Shown in pieces: positions 22,355 to 35,951 of a stretch of DNA of 64,000 nt (the first letter of the stretch is position 1; each line of letters starts with the position of its first letter). Below the pieces are notes generated by a model. It searched no databases, was not told where the DNA came from, and saw nothing but the letters and a program-made list of their open reading frames with translations. The translations under genes and the position numbers were made by a program. The DNA is from Siphonodentalium dalli (taxonomy: Eukaryota; Mollusca; Scaphopoda; Gadilida; Siphonodentaliidae), in contig CP136066.1 in the NCBI GenBank assembly GCA_032622095.1, positions 145,417,559-145,481,558 of the forward strand, written 5' to 3'.

Positions 22355-23260
22355 TAGTGTTGAAACGACTATTGAATTTCAAAGTCGCATTGCGTCGACT
22401 AGTCGGTACCCGATATCAAAACTTTCAAATATAACATGGTACGGAAAATTCATCGTACATGGCGTACACTGATGACTGATGCAATGAGTCAATGACGGTC
22501 TATTTCGTACCGCATTTCCCTGCATAGACATAAATTTATTTGGGAAATAATACAGTAAACATCTTGATATTTATCCAACACACTGAATGTAATTATATAA
22601 GTAGACATGTGGTGGATAATGATTGGAAAGTTTCTAATCATTATCCACCACATGTGACATGTCTAATTATATAATTACATTCAGTGTGTTGGATAAATAT
22701 CAAGATGTTTACTAGAAACACGATCATTTATACAGGTTTTAAATTTCATATTCATTGATATCATTTTTAATTCTGTGAAAATTGTCAGAGTGCCGATCAA
22801 GCGCTGTCAGTATCAATTATATACGGTAGCACCAATGACGTCACACAGCGTCGCATCATAACCCGACGGTGCGAGTTCAATTGAAATATACACAGTGTCT
22901 AGATCAAAGCGGTCTCCGACAAACGATAAAGCCGCGTCAATCATTGCCAACATGTCGCAGTGATGTCTTTGACCTCAAACGACGAGTGAGACATTGTGTT
23001 GTCAATTTCAGTCTTTCAATTAATAGTCGGGTCACCGTGTGTGTCTATACTTAAGTAACACTGTCAATTCCGGGGGCCACCAAACGTTATACTTAACGTA
23101 ACTTACGTGCAGTTAACACCGTTTATGCTGGAATCGATCTTGAAAACGGTATACATGTGACTAATACACTATGTTCCGACTAGTCGACGGCAAAATTCAG
23201 AGTCGACGTTCTGACATTTCAGCATCGACTACAGCTAGTCGATTAACCGTTTCAACCCTA
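22355..23260. mobile_element. 906-bp hAT-like element with ATGACAAA TSD
   Basis: ATGACAAA at 22347-22354 and 23261-23268 flanks termini TAGTGTTGAAACG and CGTTTCAACCCTA. Sub-terminal CGACTAGTCG motifs occur near both ends. The TIR, the 8-bp TSD and the TAGGGTTGAAACG-type end fit a non-autonomous hAT element. No transposase frame remains. A separate palindrome (22554-22713) lies inside it. Confidence 0.8.
22554..22713. repeat. 160-bp palindrome nested in the hAT-like element
   Basis: The arms AGTAAACATCTTGATATTTA and TAAATATCAAGATGTTTACT continue inward through ATCCAACACACTGAATG and GTGGTGGATAATGATT to a loop of under 10 bp. The right arm has a small extra segment (GACATGTCTAATTATATA). No convincing TSD was found. 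Confidence 0.75.
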
Positions 23261-23268
23261 ATGACAAA

Positions 23269-24183
23269 ATATGAAAAATGCGCATCAAGAACAAGCTACC
23301 AAAGTCATCATGATCATCTAGTTTCTAAATGATTGAATCGGGCATTATTAGTATTATTACTTTGATAAAGTGCTCACACTTCACAGTAAATCTTATTTTA
23401 AATGTAATAGTAGTGTTCCATAAGGTCACAACGGGTCATTGTTATGCGCCCTTATTAATGATTCACTAAATGCAACTTCTGCTTATGACTTCCAATTTTG
23501 GAAGATCTGAATGTTTTTTTTTTTCACCAAAAAGACTCCTAGTCCTAAAACTAAAATTTACAAATGTACGAGATTCCACTACAAAGCATAATTGCTTTAC
23601 CAAGGACCGGCAGCACTTTCGCAAAATAAGCACACCAGAATGACATTGACATTGTCCAGATTCGTTCATTTACTTTTCTTTAGAATTTTAATTAAGAGCT
23701 AGATTGGAAAAAACTTTTTTTTTATGCGCATTTTCCCAATTTTGTCATGTTGCATAAAACTTACTGAATGGAGGGTATACTCTACATATATAGCTGAATT
23801 TTCACATTTCCCAGACCTGCTGATCAGCTGGTTTACAAATTACAAACAATGTCAATATTAATTTCTATTCTAAATCATAAATGTACAAGACTAAACTAAA
23901 GAAGTTTAGTGTCATTTTGGTTTAATGGAGGATTCGAGATATAAGCAACCGAGCATCAGATATTGCTAATTGTATTAAGGATCACATTTTATTTTCAAGA
24001 AATAGAAATCGTATAAATAAAAAGAGAAATATTAAGAAAATTTCATTACAAAATCGATACGAAACATTTCCTGTTTGATCTGTCGCTAACCGGAAGTTGA
24101 TTCGATTTATCCAACAGGTGCCCGAGGGAACGGAACGACTGTACGGATACATGACGACTGAGAAATCTGTACGACTTATTATT
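23269..24183. other. Intergenic, nothing recognised
   Basis: AT-rich sequence up to the TTATT flank of the 27 kb nested element. The open frames on the minus strand have no motif. Confidence 0.4.
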
Positions 24184-24451
24184 CACACGGCACAATCGTT
24201 TCGACGATTCTACGACCAATTCCACGATTCTGCGGCTTGACAACCACGGTGCTGCGGCAATTTAACGATTCTGCGACCAGGCTGATGCGATAAACACGAA
24301 AAAAACATTAAGAAATGAATAATTCCAGAAATATAGACAGTTATGTACCACATATTATATTTCTATCAGGTACGGCGATCTTCGATTCGATTCGAGATTC
24401 GAGACCCGAGAGCGGTTCTACTATACGCAGCAAGTCCCTGGATATGCAGCA

Positions 24452-27400
24452 ATGTAATATGAAGCATTTCTCTCTCGCCCCCAACTTAATACATATATTT
24501 GTGACATCCCCCATTTGGCATATCCGCAAGAAAAACAACTCCACAGACCTTATATCCCCCACCTCACCCGCCCCACTCACCCTGTCCATTACTATGCCCT
24601 TGAAATACCCATGCTCCACTTGCAAAAAATCAGTGCGAAATAACCAAGATTCCTTGTGCTGTGACCTGTGTAATCAATGGATCCATCTAAGTTGTTCTAA
24701 ACTTTCAAAAGCAGACTTCATAAAGCTTGTTGATGATGAAAAAACATGGTTTTGTCACCATTGTATTGCATCTATACTACCATTTAATCATATAGAAGAA
24801 GAGGCACTGTTTCGGTTGGCTTTATTTGATATGAAACACGATTATGTTCATTCAAATGTCACCTCAAAAGATCCCTTACTAATGAACCCATTCACCCTGA
24901 ATGATGACTTTCGTAAGGAATCCCAACTGGATGACGATGACTATAACTTAGACCCAATAAATGCTGAAAACTCCTCCAATTATATTCTTCTTGAAGAATT
25001 CAATGATAAACTGAAACAGTTGAATAAAAATATATCATCTTCAATAATTCATTTCAACATACGCTCTTTAATGAAAAATATAGATAAATTATCTACTTTC
25101 CTTCATGCTTGTAGACATAGATTTGATATAATAGGCGTTACTGAAACATGGCTGACAGATGAGTCTCCAATTGATCTGACAAAAATGGGGAGTTACAGTT
25201 TATATGAAAACCATAGGAATGACAGAAAGGGGGGTGGGGTTGGAATATATGTTAATGATAACCTTAAAGCTCAAGTTCGAACAGACTTATCTATATTCAC
25301 GGAAAACTTTGAAAGCTTATTTATTGAAATCCCTGATCATAAAAACAAGAACCAACTAGTAGGTTGTATATATCGATGCCCCAATTCTGATGTCGACACA
25401 TTTCTTGAAAAACTTGAAACAGTTCTAACTCAAATACATAAAGAAAAAAAAAGAATGCTTCCTGATGGGTGATTTCAACATAAACATAAATAATCATAAT
25501 ACCAGTGGAAAGAACTTCTTAAACCTATTGAAGTCATTTATGTTCCTGCCAACAATAACTAAACCCACCAGAATTACATAATTCAGCGCAACCCTCATTG
25601 ACAACATATTCTCCAACTGTCATCTCTCTTCATCATTTTACGCAGGTATTTTTGTGGAAGACATAACTGATCACTTGCCCATTTACCTTCTTGTGGATAA
25701 TGGAGCCAAAAAAGTAACCAACAAAGATATTTTTATTTACCAAAGAGACTATTCAAAGAAAAACATAAAAAATTTCATCAACGATATCTCAGTGGCTGAC
25801 TGGAGCACAGTACTTTATAACCAGGACTGCAATGAAGCCTATAACATATTTCATGGTAAAATAATGAGCACTTATAATCTTAACTTCCCAAAAAAGAGAA
25901 AGAAAGTCCAAATATCTAATAATCAAAATCCATGGATAACAACAGGTATACTGAACTCCATCAGAAGAAGGAATAAACTTTATAAAATATTCATAAAAGA
26001 CAGAACAAAATATAATAATAAGCAATACAAGAAGTATAGAAATAAAGTAAACTCAATTATTCGAACTTCTAAGCAGCATTTTTATCATAGTAAGTTCCAA
26101 CAGTATGAAAGTAACATTAATGCTACATGGAAACTAATCAAAAACATTCTCAACAAAAAATCGAGTAACAGCACCACAACAGAGTTCTTATATGAAAATA
26201 AATACATCAATGACAAGAAGGAAATTGCTGCCAAATTTAATGAGTTTTTCACGAATATTGGACCAAACCTTGCTGCCAAGATAACATCTTGTGAAAATCC
26301 TTCAGACTACCTTAATCAGCCCAAGACTTCTTCTTTTTTTACACACCCAACTGATGAATTTGAGATCCTTGATTTATTAAAAAATATCAATTCTAAAAAG
26401 GCGGCAGGTATTGATGAACTGAAATGTTCTATTCTGAAGACATGTTCCGAATTTATTATTAAACCCATTACACATAACTGTAATCTCTCCCTATCTAATG
26501 ACATATTCCCAGATCTCATGAAGGTAGCTAAAGTTATTCCAATCTACAAATCTAAAGACCCAACAATTCTAAGTAACTACAGGCCAGTATCTGTGCTACC
26601 CATTTTCTCAAAAATTCTTGAAAAACTGATGTACAACAGAATGGATAAATACCTTACAAAATACAATATTCTATATAGTAACCAATATGGCTTCAGAAAA
26701 AATCACTCAACTATTCTTGCTTTAACTGATTTATTAGAAAAAATAACTCAAGCTTTAGATAAAAAAGAACACACCATTGGAGTATTTTTAGATTTATCCA
26801 AGGCATTTGACACAATAAACCACAATATAATGATTAATAAACTTGAACACTATGGTTGTCGGGGGGTTGCACTGAACTGGTTCCGCAGCTACCTGTCAAA
26901 TAGAAAGCAATCTGTACTGTACGAAGGCAACTTTTCATGCCAAACAAATATAACCTGTGGCGTGCCACAGGGATAAATACTTGGCCCTCTTCTCTTTCTT
27001 ATATACATGAATGATCTTCCAAATGTGTGCAAAAAATTAAAGGTAATACTATTTGCTGATGATACAAATGCATTTTACTCAGATAAAGACATTATTAATG
27101 CTTATGATGTTGTTAACAAAGAAATGGAGGCAATGAACAAATGGTTTCTAGCTAACAAATTATCTTTAAATCTTGATAAAACAAACTATATGCTTTTCAC
27201 AAATACAGATCTTTGTAAGTCGTTAAATTTTCTACCGGAACTAAAAATTAATGATAAACTGGTCCAAAGGGTTAAAAACACTAAATTCCTAGGAATTAAT
27301 ATTGAAGAAACTTTGTCATGGGATTTACATGTGGATACAATTATCAATAAATTATCTAGAAACCTAGGAGTCATGCGTAAGGTTAGTGAGTTTGTACCAA

Positions 27401-28632
27401 AGGATACGATGAAATCACTTTATTCGATACTTATTATCCCATATCTCACCTATTGTAATGCTATATGGAGTGCAACAACAGTGAAAAATCTTCAAAAACT
27501 TGAACAGACAGAGCAATTGCAACACTGTCATATGGAAATAATAAAAATACCCAGGAAATATGCAAGAAACACAACTTATTACTGCTTGAAGACATTGGAA
27601 ATATGCAACTGCTTAAAATTTTACATGATTTCCACCACAAGAAACTCCCTAAATCACTGACTTCCCTATTTACAAGCCTACATGATATCCATAATTACAA
27701 TACACGGTCCAAAGCTAATTCAAATCTATTCTGTGTATTTAAAAGAACGAAAAAAGCAAAAAATGCCATATCAACCAGAGCCAGATGCCTGTGGAATGAA
27801 CTACCAACTGACTGCAAACTCAGAATAGAAATTGATAGCAATTACTCAAAATATCTGAAAGAATATTTCATTAACAAGCAACATAAACCAACCTCCCCCA
27901 CTGAATAGTACTCCTCCCTGGTTACCAACATGTACTCTAATATTAGTACAAAACAGAGTTCTGTCACCACAGGGCTATTCAGATTAGGACAAGCTCCTTA
28001 TTGTTTCATACTCTTAATGTATAATTCCTCCTACTCTGATTAGCCCTACATGGTGAGGGAATGAACAGTCTGAATATTTCATCTGCATGTATTATATATC
28101 TAACGTGTCATCCCATACTGAAATCCGTACATTAACCAATGGATAACTCAGAATGAACCAAATCTAATCTATCGAAACATGTCTCAACCTCTGCATCTAT
28201 ATATAGTAATTTCATGTATAAGTAAATAAATTCTAATATAATATTTAGATGTCCTGGATCGACTCATGTGGGTTAATTGTGATATGATGCATCTACATCA
28301 GGTCGCAGCATGAGAAGGAACTTGGTATTTACATGACCAATTATATCATTGCAACATGAAAATATACTGTGAACTGTGACATGCCCACACCCCCCCCCCC
28401 TGCCCACACCCCTCCCATACCCATCCCCAAAATCTTTATATTTGTCGCACACCATTGCACCACCTGTAAATATACACAGCAACTTTAATATCAATATAAT
28501 ATTAATCTCATATATTTGTATAAGGGTCCTGCCCTCATAAGCCCAGCTTTTGTGGGATCCTGTTGTATATAACATGTTATTATTCTATAAATATCAAATA
28601 AAAACTTATTGAATTGAATTGAATTGAATTGA
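24452..28632 (+). mobile_element. PHD-endonuclease-RT LINE (CR1/Jockey-like), about 4.2 kb
   Basis: The insertion splits GGATATGCAGCA from GCAAGTCCCCGG. The uninterrupted site is seen in the inverted copy at 45230-45275, so the borders are visible to within a few bases (TSD about gca/gcaa). The 3' end is a run of ATTGA units (28601-28632). The order is 5' UTR, PHD finger, endonuclease, reverse transcriptase, 3' UTR (27909-28600, with a poly-C tract near 28388). Confidence 0.85.
24594..27908 (+). pseudogene. Decayed LINE polyprotein: PHD finger, EEP endonuclease, reverse transcriptase
   Basis: The ATG at 24594 (MPLKYPCSTC) is the likelier start. The open frame extends upstream to 24315, but that part lies in host DNA outside the LINE. 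A C4HC3 PHD finger comes first (CSTC, CCDLC, WIHLSC, WFCHHC). An EEP endonuclease follows, with HFNIRSL, VTETWL, and then GDFNI and TDHLP in shifted frame. The reverse transcriptase has FLDLSKAFDTINHN, GVPQG and FADDTNAF. The C-terminus has HNYNTRSK and ARCLWNELP. Breaks: a frameshift at the A-run near 25441-25453, TAA at 25579-25581, TAA at 26974-26976 (after GVPQG), and a frameshift before 27603. It can no longer make an intact protein. The clade call (CR1/Jockey group) rests on RT style and is approximate. Confidence 0.9.
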
Positions 28633-28958
28633 GCAAGTCCCCGGTAAACGCAGCAAGTCCCTGGTATATGCAGCAAGTCCCTCTCGCCGAGGGTGATTAC
28701 GGCGGATTAGCCATGTGTGTTTACACAACGATATGTTTAATCAGTGGAGGTGCTGATTACAAAGGGCTATATAATCAAAGGGCTTTAATTTGATCGTAAT
28801 ACTGATAGATTATTGAAGGGAATTGGACTGAATTGTGGGACTGAATCATTGAATGATAAAATTAAGAGTTGGATTTTTTTTAGATGTTTTTATTGGTAAA
28901 TGCAAACAAGTAACATGAGAATAGTAGAATAGCAACAAAAGAAAAATAGAGCACAGTT
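28633..28958. other. Element X repeat units and flank
   Basis: 28633-28690 holds the remaining GCAGCAAGTCCCTGG units of the left X end. The rest shows no gene. Confidence 0.5.
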
Positions 28959-29590
28959 TTATAAATATACATATAGCAGTGAGCTGAAAGAAAAGTTTAT
29001 TAGAATAAATTGTATATATATGTGGCCAGTAAGGAAGGGGAAAAACCAAGGCACTGAGGCATTCGTTTGGGAAGATTTTATTGAATACAAAAATATTTGG
29101 ATACTAGTACATGTATTAAAATTGTTTTCTTTATCTCTATGTTGTTTTATTTCACTGTCCGGTCCTGGAAACTTTGCTATGGGGTATTGTGGGAGTCTTT
29201 GCCATTTTCTCTTTCGTTGTCCTGGCCTGTCCTCTGGCCGTGTGTTGTTTTCGTGGACTGGCTTTATTTCTCTTAAAAATCTGTTAAAATAATGCTTGTC
29301 TCTTACTTCTGATGATTTTGAATTCCAAATTTCCGGGCGAACATAGAATTTTGCGAACTCCTTGGTTAATGTAAACTGTCCGAATCCAAATAAACTACGT
29401 TGCAATAAATTGTGCTCTCCGTCAACTATACTAAACAGTGCCTGCACTAACTCCGTTAAAGGTTTTGATTTCCAGTCCACTGCCTGTTTAAGAATATGCA
29501 GTGGTTCAGAGATTCATAATTGTTGTTGGTCCAATTCGAGAAACTCCCATAAAGTTCCTTTGTCCTCCAAAAACAAACACCTGTTCAGTG
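28959..29590 (-). pseudogene. Unrecognised coding fragment inside the nest
   Basis: On the minus strand an acceptor-like cactgaacag at about 29581-29590 precedes an open stretch. It reads LFLEDKGTLWEFLELDQQQL, meets one TGA near 29516, then continues about 190 codons (EPLHILKQAVDWKSKPL, SLFGFGQFTLTKEFAKFYV, a basic PGQRKRKWQRL). The natural composition and the single stop suggest a decayed exon. It may belong to the gene carried by element O or be captured host sequence. The last 40 or so codons are hydrophobic and probably intronic. Family not recognised. Confidence 0.45.
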
Positions 29591-29804
29591 ATAATTAATC
29601 ACCGACATGTGTTTATGCAGTGAAAACAGGAATATCACAAAGAAATATAAATCATATTAATTAAATTATATTAAATAGTGAGTAGAATAAAAGAAATAGC
29701 AACTTAATAAAACTTAGAAAAATACCCATCTTAAATAATTATAAAGGGATAAAGATTTCCAATCAACTGCCACAGATCATAAATCAAATGGATAATAAAA
29801 CACT
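29591..29804. other. Short flank before element P
   Basis: AT-rich sequence with no recognised content. It ends in the P target duplication (29805-29813). Confidence 0.4.
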
Positions 29805-29813
29805 GATTAAATT

Positions 29814-30050
29814 AGGTGTGTGAAGTTGGTTTGACATTGGACGTTGGACGTTCAACAAAAACGATATAAAATCCGGATATTTCCAGATGAAAATTAGTGT
29901 GAAGTTGGTTTGACATTGGACGTTGGACGTTGGACGTTCAACAAAAACGATATAAAATCCGCATATTTGCAGATGAAAATTACTGTGAAGTTGGTTTGAC
30001 ATTGGACGTTCAACAACAACGATCTTAAAACCGCTTATTTGCAGCTGAAT
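29814..30050. repeat. Terminal sub-repeats of P, left (3 units)
   Basis: Units of about 85 bp: GTGAAGTTGGTTTGACATTG, GACGTTGGACGTTCAAC, AACGATATAAAATCCG. The number of GTTGGAC copies varies from unit to unit. Confidence 0.85.
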
Positions 30051-33000
30051 CGAATCGCACATATATAGGCACAGGTAGAACCGCTTTGTTTCGGTCCAAG
30101 CGGTATTGCGTGGGAATAATCTATGCTCCATAGGATTTCCCTACCGAAATTTCAAGGTTATTGATCCACTGGTTTTGCCTCTACCCTCTGCACTCACGGC
30201 GAACTTTAGACAGAATTAGTCGAACGTCCATTTGTTTACCTTTCGAAAGACATTCAAACAGACATTCAAATATATGCTTCTGGCCTAATTATAGGGCCCG
30301 TTTCGGGTGCCATGGGCGTACCCGGATGTGTAACGAATGAAAATCATCGGCATATCATAATGCTTGCAGTTTGTGAGATAATGGGGGTGATCAAATATTT
30401 GGGAATATCGCTGTGAAGTTGGACGGACGTTGGACGTTCGTGGACATTCGCGACACGGTCTGTTTTCAATGAAATACCATAGACTCGCATTTGTTGATAT
30501 GACTAACAGCTGCCTTGTGCCCACACAACTCTTATTTAAAAAAATCACCCTCCTTGCAAACATATTTCCATGCAAATAATCAAATTGTTGAATGTCCACG
30601 AACGTCCAACGTCCGTCTAACTTCACAGCACAATTTCCAAAAAAAAAAAAAACGCAGTTTCCAGTTTGCACAAGGAGACTGCTCTAGACCTAATTCGCGC
30701 TCTCCAGTTCACAAATTTTAAACTTTTATTTTTTTACATAATTTTCCGAATGTTCCTTTCCCCTTTGAAAAACATTCAAACTGAAATTCAAATGTGTACA
30801 CAGGTAGAACCGCTCTGTTTCGGTCCAAGCGGTATTGCGTGGGAATAATCTATGCTCCATAGGATTTCCCTACTGAAATTTCAAGGTTATTGATCCACTG
30901 GTTTTGCCTCTACCCTTTGCACTCACGGCGAACTTTAGACAGAATTTTCTAAGTCGAACGTCTATTTGTTTACCTTTCGAAAGACATTCAAACAGACATT
31001 CAAATATATGCTTCTGGCCCAATTATAGGGCCCGTTTCGGGTGCCATGGGCGTACCCGGATGTGTAACGAATGAAAATCATCGGCATATCATAATGCTTG
31101 CAGTTTGTGAGATAATGGGGGTGATCAAATATTTGGGAATATCGCTGTGAAGTTGGACGGACGTTGGACGTTCGTGGACATTCGCGACACGGTCTGTTTT
31201 CAATGAAATACCATAGACTCGCATTTGTTGATATTACTAACAGCTGCCTTGTGCCCACACAACTCTTATTTAAAAAAATCACCCTCCTTCCAAACATATT
31301 TCCATGCAAATAATCAAATTGTTGAATGTCCACGAACGTCCAACGTCCGTCTAACTTCACAGCACAATTTCCAAAAAAAAAAAAAACGCAGTTTCCAGTT
31401 TGCACCAGACTTCTCTTGACCTAATTCGCGCTCTCAAACAGACAAATTAAAAAAAAAAAATTAAGACAATTTTCCGAATGTTTTTTACTTTGAAAAACAT
31501 TGGACGTTGGACGTTCAACACTGTGGATCTAAAATGGGGTTACCGGCAGGTGACTCGAATCGCACATATATAGGCACAGGTAGAACCGCTTTGTTTCGGT
31601 CCAAGCGGTATTGCGTGGGAATAAGCTATGCTCCATAGGATTTCCCTACCGAAATTTCAAGGTTATTGATCCACTGGTTTTGCCTCTACCCTCTGCACTC
31701 ACGGCGATCTTTAGACAGAATTTTCTAAGTCGAACGTCCATTTGTTTACCTTTCGAAAGACATTCAAACAGACATTCAAATATATGTTTCTGGCCCAATT
31801 ATAGGGCCCGTTTCGGGTGCCATGGGCGTACCCGGATGTGTAACGAATGAAAATCATCGGCATATCATAATGCTTGCAGTTTGTGAGATAATGGGGGTGA
31901 TCAAATATTTGGGAATATCGCTGTGAAGTTGGACGGACGTTGGACGTTCGTGGACATTCGCGACACGGTCTGTTTTCAATGAAATACCATAGACTCGCAT
32001 TTGTTGATATGACTAACAGCTGCCTTGTGCCCACACAACTCTTGTTTAAAAAAATCACCCTCCTTGCAAACATATTTCCATGCAAATAATCAAATTGTTG
32101 AATGTCCACGAACGTCCAACGTCCGTCTAACTTCACAGCACAATTTCCACACAAAAAAAAAACGCAGTTTCCAGTTTGCACAAGGAGACTTCTCTAGACC
32201 TAATTCGCGCTCTCCAGTTCACAAATTTTAAACTTTTATTTGTTTACATAATTTTCCGAATGTTCCTTTCCCCTTTGAAAAACATTCAAACTGAAATTCA
32301 AATGTGTACACAGGTAGAACCGCTCTGTTTCGGTCCAAGCGGTATTGCGTGGGAATAATCTATGCTCCATAGGATTTCCCTACTGAAATTTCAAGGTTAT
32401 TGATCCACTGGTTTTGCCTCTACCCTCTGCACTCACGGCGAACTTTAGACAGAATTTTCTAAGTCGAACGTCTATTTGTTTACCTTTCGAAAGACATTCA
32501 AACAGACATTCAAATATATGCTTCTGGCCCAATTATAGGGCCCGTTTCGGGTGCCATGGGCGTACCCGGATGTGTAACGAATGAAAATCATCGGCATATC
32601 ATAATGCTTGCAGTTTGTGAGATAATGGGGGTGATCAAATATTTGGGAATATCGCTGTGACGTTGGACGGACGTTGGACGTTCGTGGACATTCGCGACAC
32701 GGTCTGTTTTCAATGAAATACCATAGACTCGCATTTGTTGATATTACTAACAGCTGCCTTGTGCCCACACAACTCTTATTTAAAAAAATCACCCTCCTTC
32801 CAAACATATTTCCATGCAAATAATCAAATTGTTGAATGTCCACGAACGTCCAACGTCCGTCTAACTTCACAGCACAATTTCCAAAAAAAAAAAAAACGCA
32901 GTTTCCAGTTTGCACCAGGAGACTTCTCTTGACCTAATTCGCGCTCTCAAACAGACAAATTAAAAAAAAAAAATTAAGACAATTTTCCGAATGTTTTTTA

Positions 33001-35951
33001 CTTTGAAAAACATTGGACGTTGGACGTTCAACACTGTGGATCTAAAATGGGGTTACCGGCAGGTGACTCGAATCGCACATATATAGGCACAGGTAGAACC
33101 GCTTTGTTTCGGTCCAAGCGGTATTGCGTGGGAATAAGCTATGCTCCATAGGATTTCCCTACCGAAATTTCAAGGTTATTGATCCACTGGTTTTGCCTCT
33201 ACCCTCTGCACTCACGGCGATCTTTAGACAGAATTTTCTAAGTCGAACGTCCATTTGTTTACCTTTCGAAAGACATTCAAACAGACATTCAAATATATGT
33301 TTCTGGCCCAATTATAGGGCCCGTTTCGGGTGCCATGGGCGTACCCGGATGTGTAACGAATGAAAATCATCGGCATATCATAATGCTTGCAGTTTGTGAG
33401 ATAATGGGGGTGATCAAATATTTGGGAATATCGCTGTGAAGTTGGACGGACGTTGGACGTTCGTGGACATTCGCGACACGGTCTGTTTTCAATGAAATAC
33501 CATAGACTCGCATTTGTTGATATGACTAACAGCTGCCTTGTGCCCACACAACTCTTGTTTAAAAAAATCACCCTCCTTGCAAACATATTTCCATGCAAAT
33601 AATCAAATTGTTGAATGTCCACGAACGTCCAACGTCCGTCTAACTTCACAGCACAATTTCCACACACAAAAAAACGCAGTTTCCAGTTTGCACAAGGAGA
33701 CTTCTCTAGACCTAATTCGCGCTCTCCAGTTCACAAATTTTAAACTTTTATTTGTTTACATAATTTTCCGAATGTTCCTTTCCCCTTTGAAAAACATTCA
33801 AACTGAAATTCAAATGTGTACACAGGTAGAACCGCTCTGTTTCGGTCCAAGCGGTATTGCGTGGGAATAATCTATGCTCCATAGGATTTCCCTACTGAAA
33901 TTTCAAGGTTATTGATCCACTGGTTTTGCCTCTACCCTCTGCACTCACGGCGAACTTTAGACAGAATTTTCTAAGTCGAACGTCTATTTGTTTACCTTTC
34001 GAAAGACATTCAAACAGACATTCAAATATATGCTTCTGGCCCAATTATAGGGCCCGTTTCGGGTGCCATGGGCGTACCCGGATGTGTAACGAATGAAAAT
34101 CATCGGCATATCATAATGCTTGCAGTTTGTGAGATAATGGGGGTGATCAAATATTTGGGAATATCGCTGTGAAGTTGGACGGACGTTGGACGTTCGTGGA
34201 CATTCGCGACACGGTCTGTTTTCAATGAAATACCATAGACTCGCATTTGTTGATATTACTAACAGCTGCCTTGTGCCCACACAACTCTTATTTAAAAAAA
34301 TCACCCTCCTTCCAAACATATTTCCATGCAAATAATCAAATTGTTGAATGTCCACGAACGTCCAACGTCCGTCTAACTTCACAGCACAATTTCCAAAAAA
34401 AAAAAAAACGCAGTTTCCAGTTTGCACCAGGAGACTTCTCTTGACCTAATTCGCGCTCTCAAACAGACAAATTAAAAAAAAAAAATTAAGACAATTTTCC
34501 GAATGTTTTTTACTTTGAAAAACATTGGACGTTGGACGTTCAACACTGTGGATCTAAAATGGGGTTACCGGCAGGTGACTCGAATCGCACATATATAGGC
34601 ACAGGTAGAACCGCTTTGTTTCGGTCCAAGCGGTATTGCGTGGGAATAAGCTATGCTCCATAGGATTTCCCTACCGAAATTTCAAGGTTATTGATCCACT
34701 GGTTTTGCCTCTACCCTCTGCACTCACGGCGATCTTTAGACAGAATTTTCTAAGTCGAACGTCCATTTGTTTACCTTTCGAAAGACATTCAAACAGACAT
34801 TCAAATATATGTTTCTGGCCCAATTATAGGGCCCGTTTCGGGTGCCATGGGCGTACCCGGATGTGTAACGAATGAAAATCATCGGCATATCATAATGCTT
34901 GCAGTTTGTGAGATAATGGGGGTGATCAAATATTTGGGAATATCGCTGTGAAGTTGGACGGACGTTGGACGTTCGTGGACATTCGCGACACGGTCTGTTT
35001 TCAATGAAATACCATAGACTCGCATTTGTTGATATGACTAACAGCTGCCTTGTGCCCACACAACTCTTGTTTAAAAAAATCACCCTCCTTGCAAACATAT
35101 TTCCATGCAAATAATCAAATTGTTGAATGTCCACGAACGTCCAACGTCCGTCTAACTTCACAGCACAATTTCCAAAAAAAAAAAAAAACGCAGTTTCCAG
35201 TTTGCACAAGGAGACTTCTCTAGACCTAATTCGCGCTCTCCAGTTCACAAATTTTAAACTTTTATTTTTTTACATAATTTTCCGAATGTTCCTTTCCCCT
35301 TTGAAAAACATTCAAACTGAAATTCAAATGTGTACACATGTAGAACCGCTTTTTTTCGGTCCAAGCGGTATTGCGTGGGAATAATCTATGCTCCATAGGA
35401 TTTCCCTACTGAAATTTCAAGGTTATTGATCCACTGGTTTTGCCTCTACCCTCTGCACTCACGGCGAACTTTAGACAGAATTTTCTAAGTCGAACGTCTA
35501 TTTGTTTACCTTTCGAAAGACATTCAAACAGACATTCAAATATATGTTTCTGGCCCAATTATAGGGCCCGTTTCGGGTGCCATGGGCGTACCCGGATGTG
35601 TAACGAATGAAAATCATCGGCATATCATAATGCTTGCAGTTTGTGAGATAATGGGGGTGATCAAATATTTGGGAATATCGCTGTGAAGTTGGACGGACGT
35701 TGGACGTTCGTGGACATTCGCGACACGGTCTGTTTTCAATGAAATACCATAGACTCGCATTTGTTGATATGACTAACAGCTGCCTTGTGCCCACACAACT
35801 CTTATTTAAAAAAATCACCCTCCTTGCAAACATATTTCCATGCAAATAATCAAATTGTTGAATGTCCACGAACGTCCAACGTCCGTCTAACTTCACAGCA
35901 CAATTTCCAAAAAAAAAAAAAAACGCAGTTTCCAGTTTGCACAAGGAGATA
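30050..35951. repeat. P left arm: eight roughly 750-bp subunits with a dimeric 1.51 kb higher-order repeat
   Basis: Two alternating subunit types form a dimer of about 1.51 kb. The marker AATTAAAAAAAAAAAATTAA recurs near 31445, 32956 and 34470. Each subunit contains its own inverted pair: CTGTGAAGTTGGACGGACG (for example 30411-30449) facing CGTCCGTCTAACTTCACAG (30590-30628). Copies look nearly identical, so amplification was recent. Each subunit holds an open frame of 128-170 codons on the minus strand, which I judge non-coding because its upstream frame changes with poly-T length. Confidence 0.85.

Noticed and set aside
24184-24203. A RAG/Transib recombination-signal identity for the O termini
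   Set aside because: Only the CAC start and the 5-bp TSD agree. The heptamer does not match well and no RAG1- or Transib-like coding sequence was seen.
24315-24593. N-terminal extension of the LINE protein upstream of MPLKY
   Set aside because: The first part lies outside the LINE insertion border (about 24452), so it is accidental open sequence.
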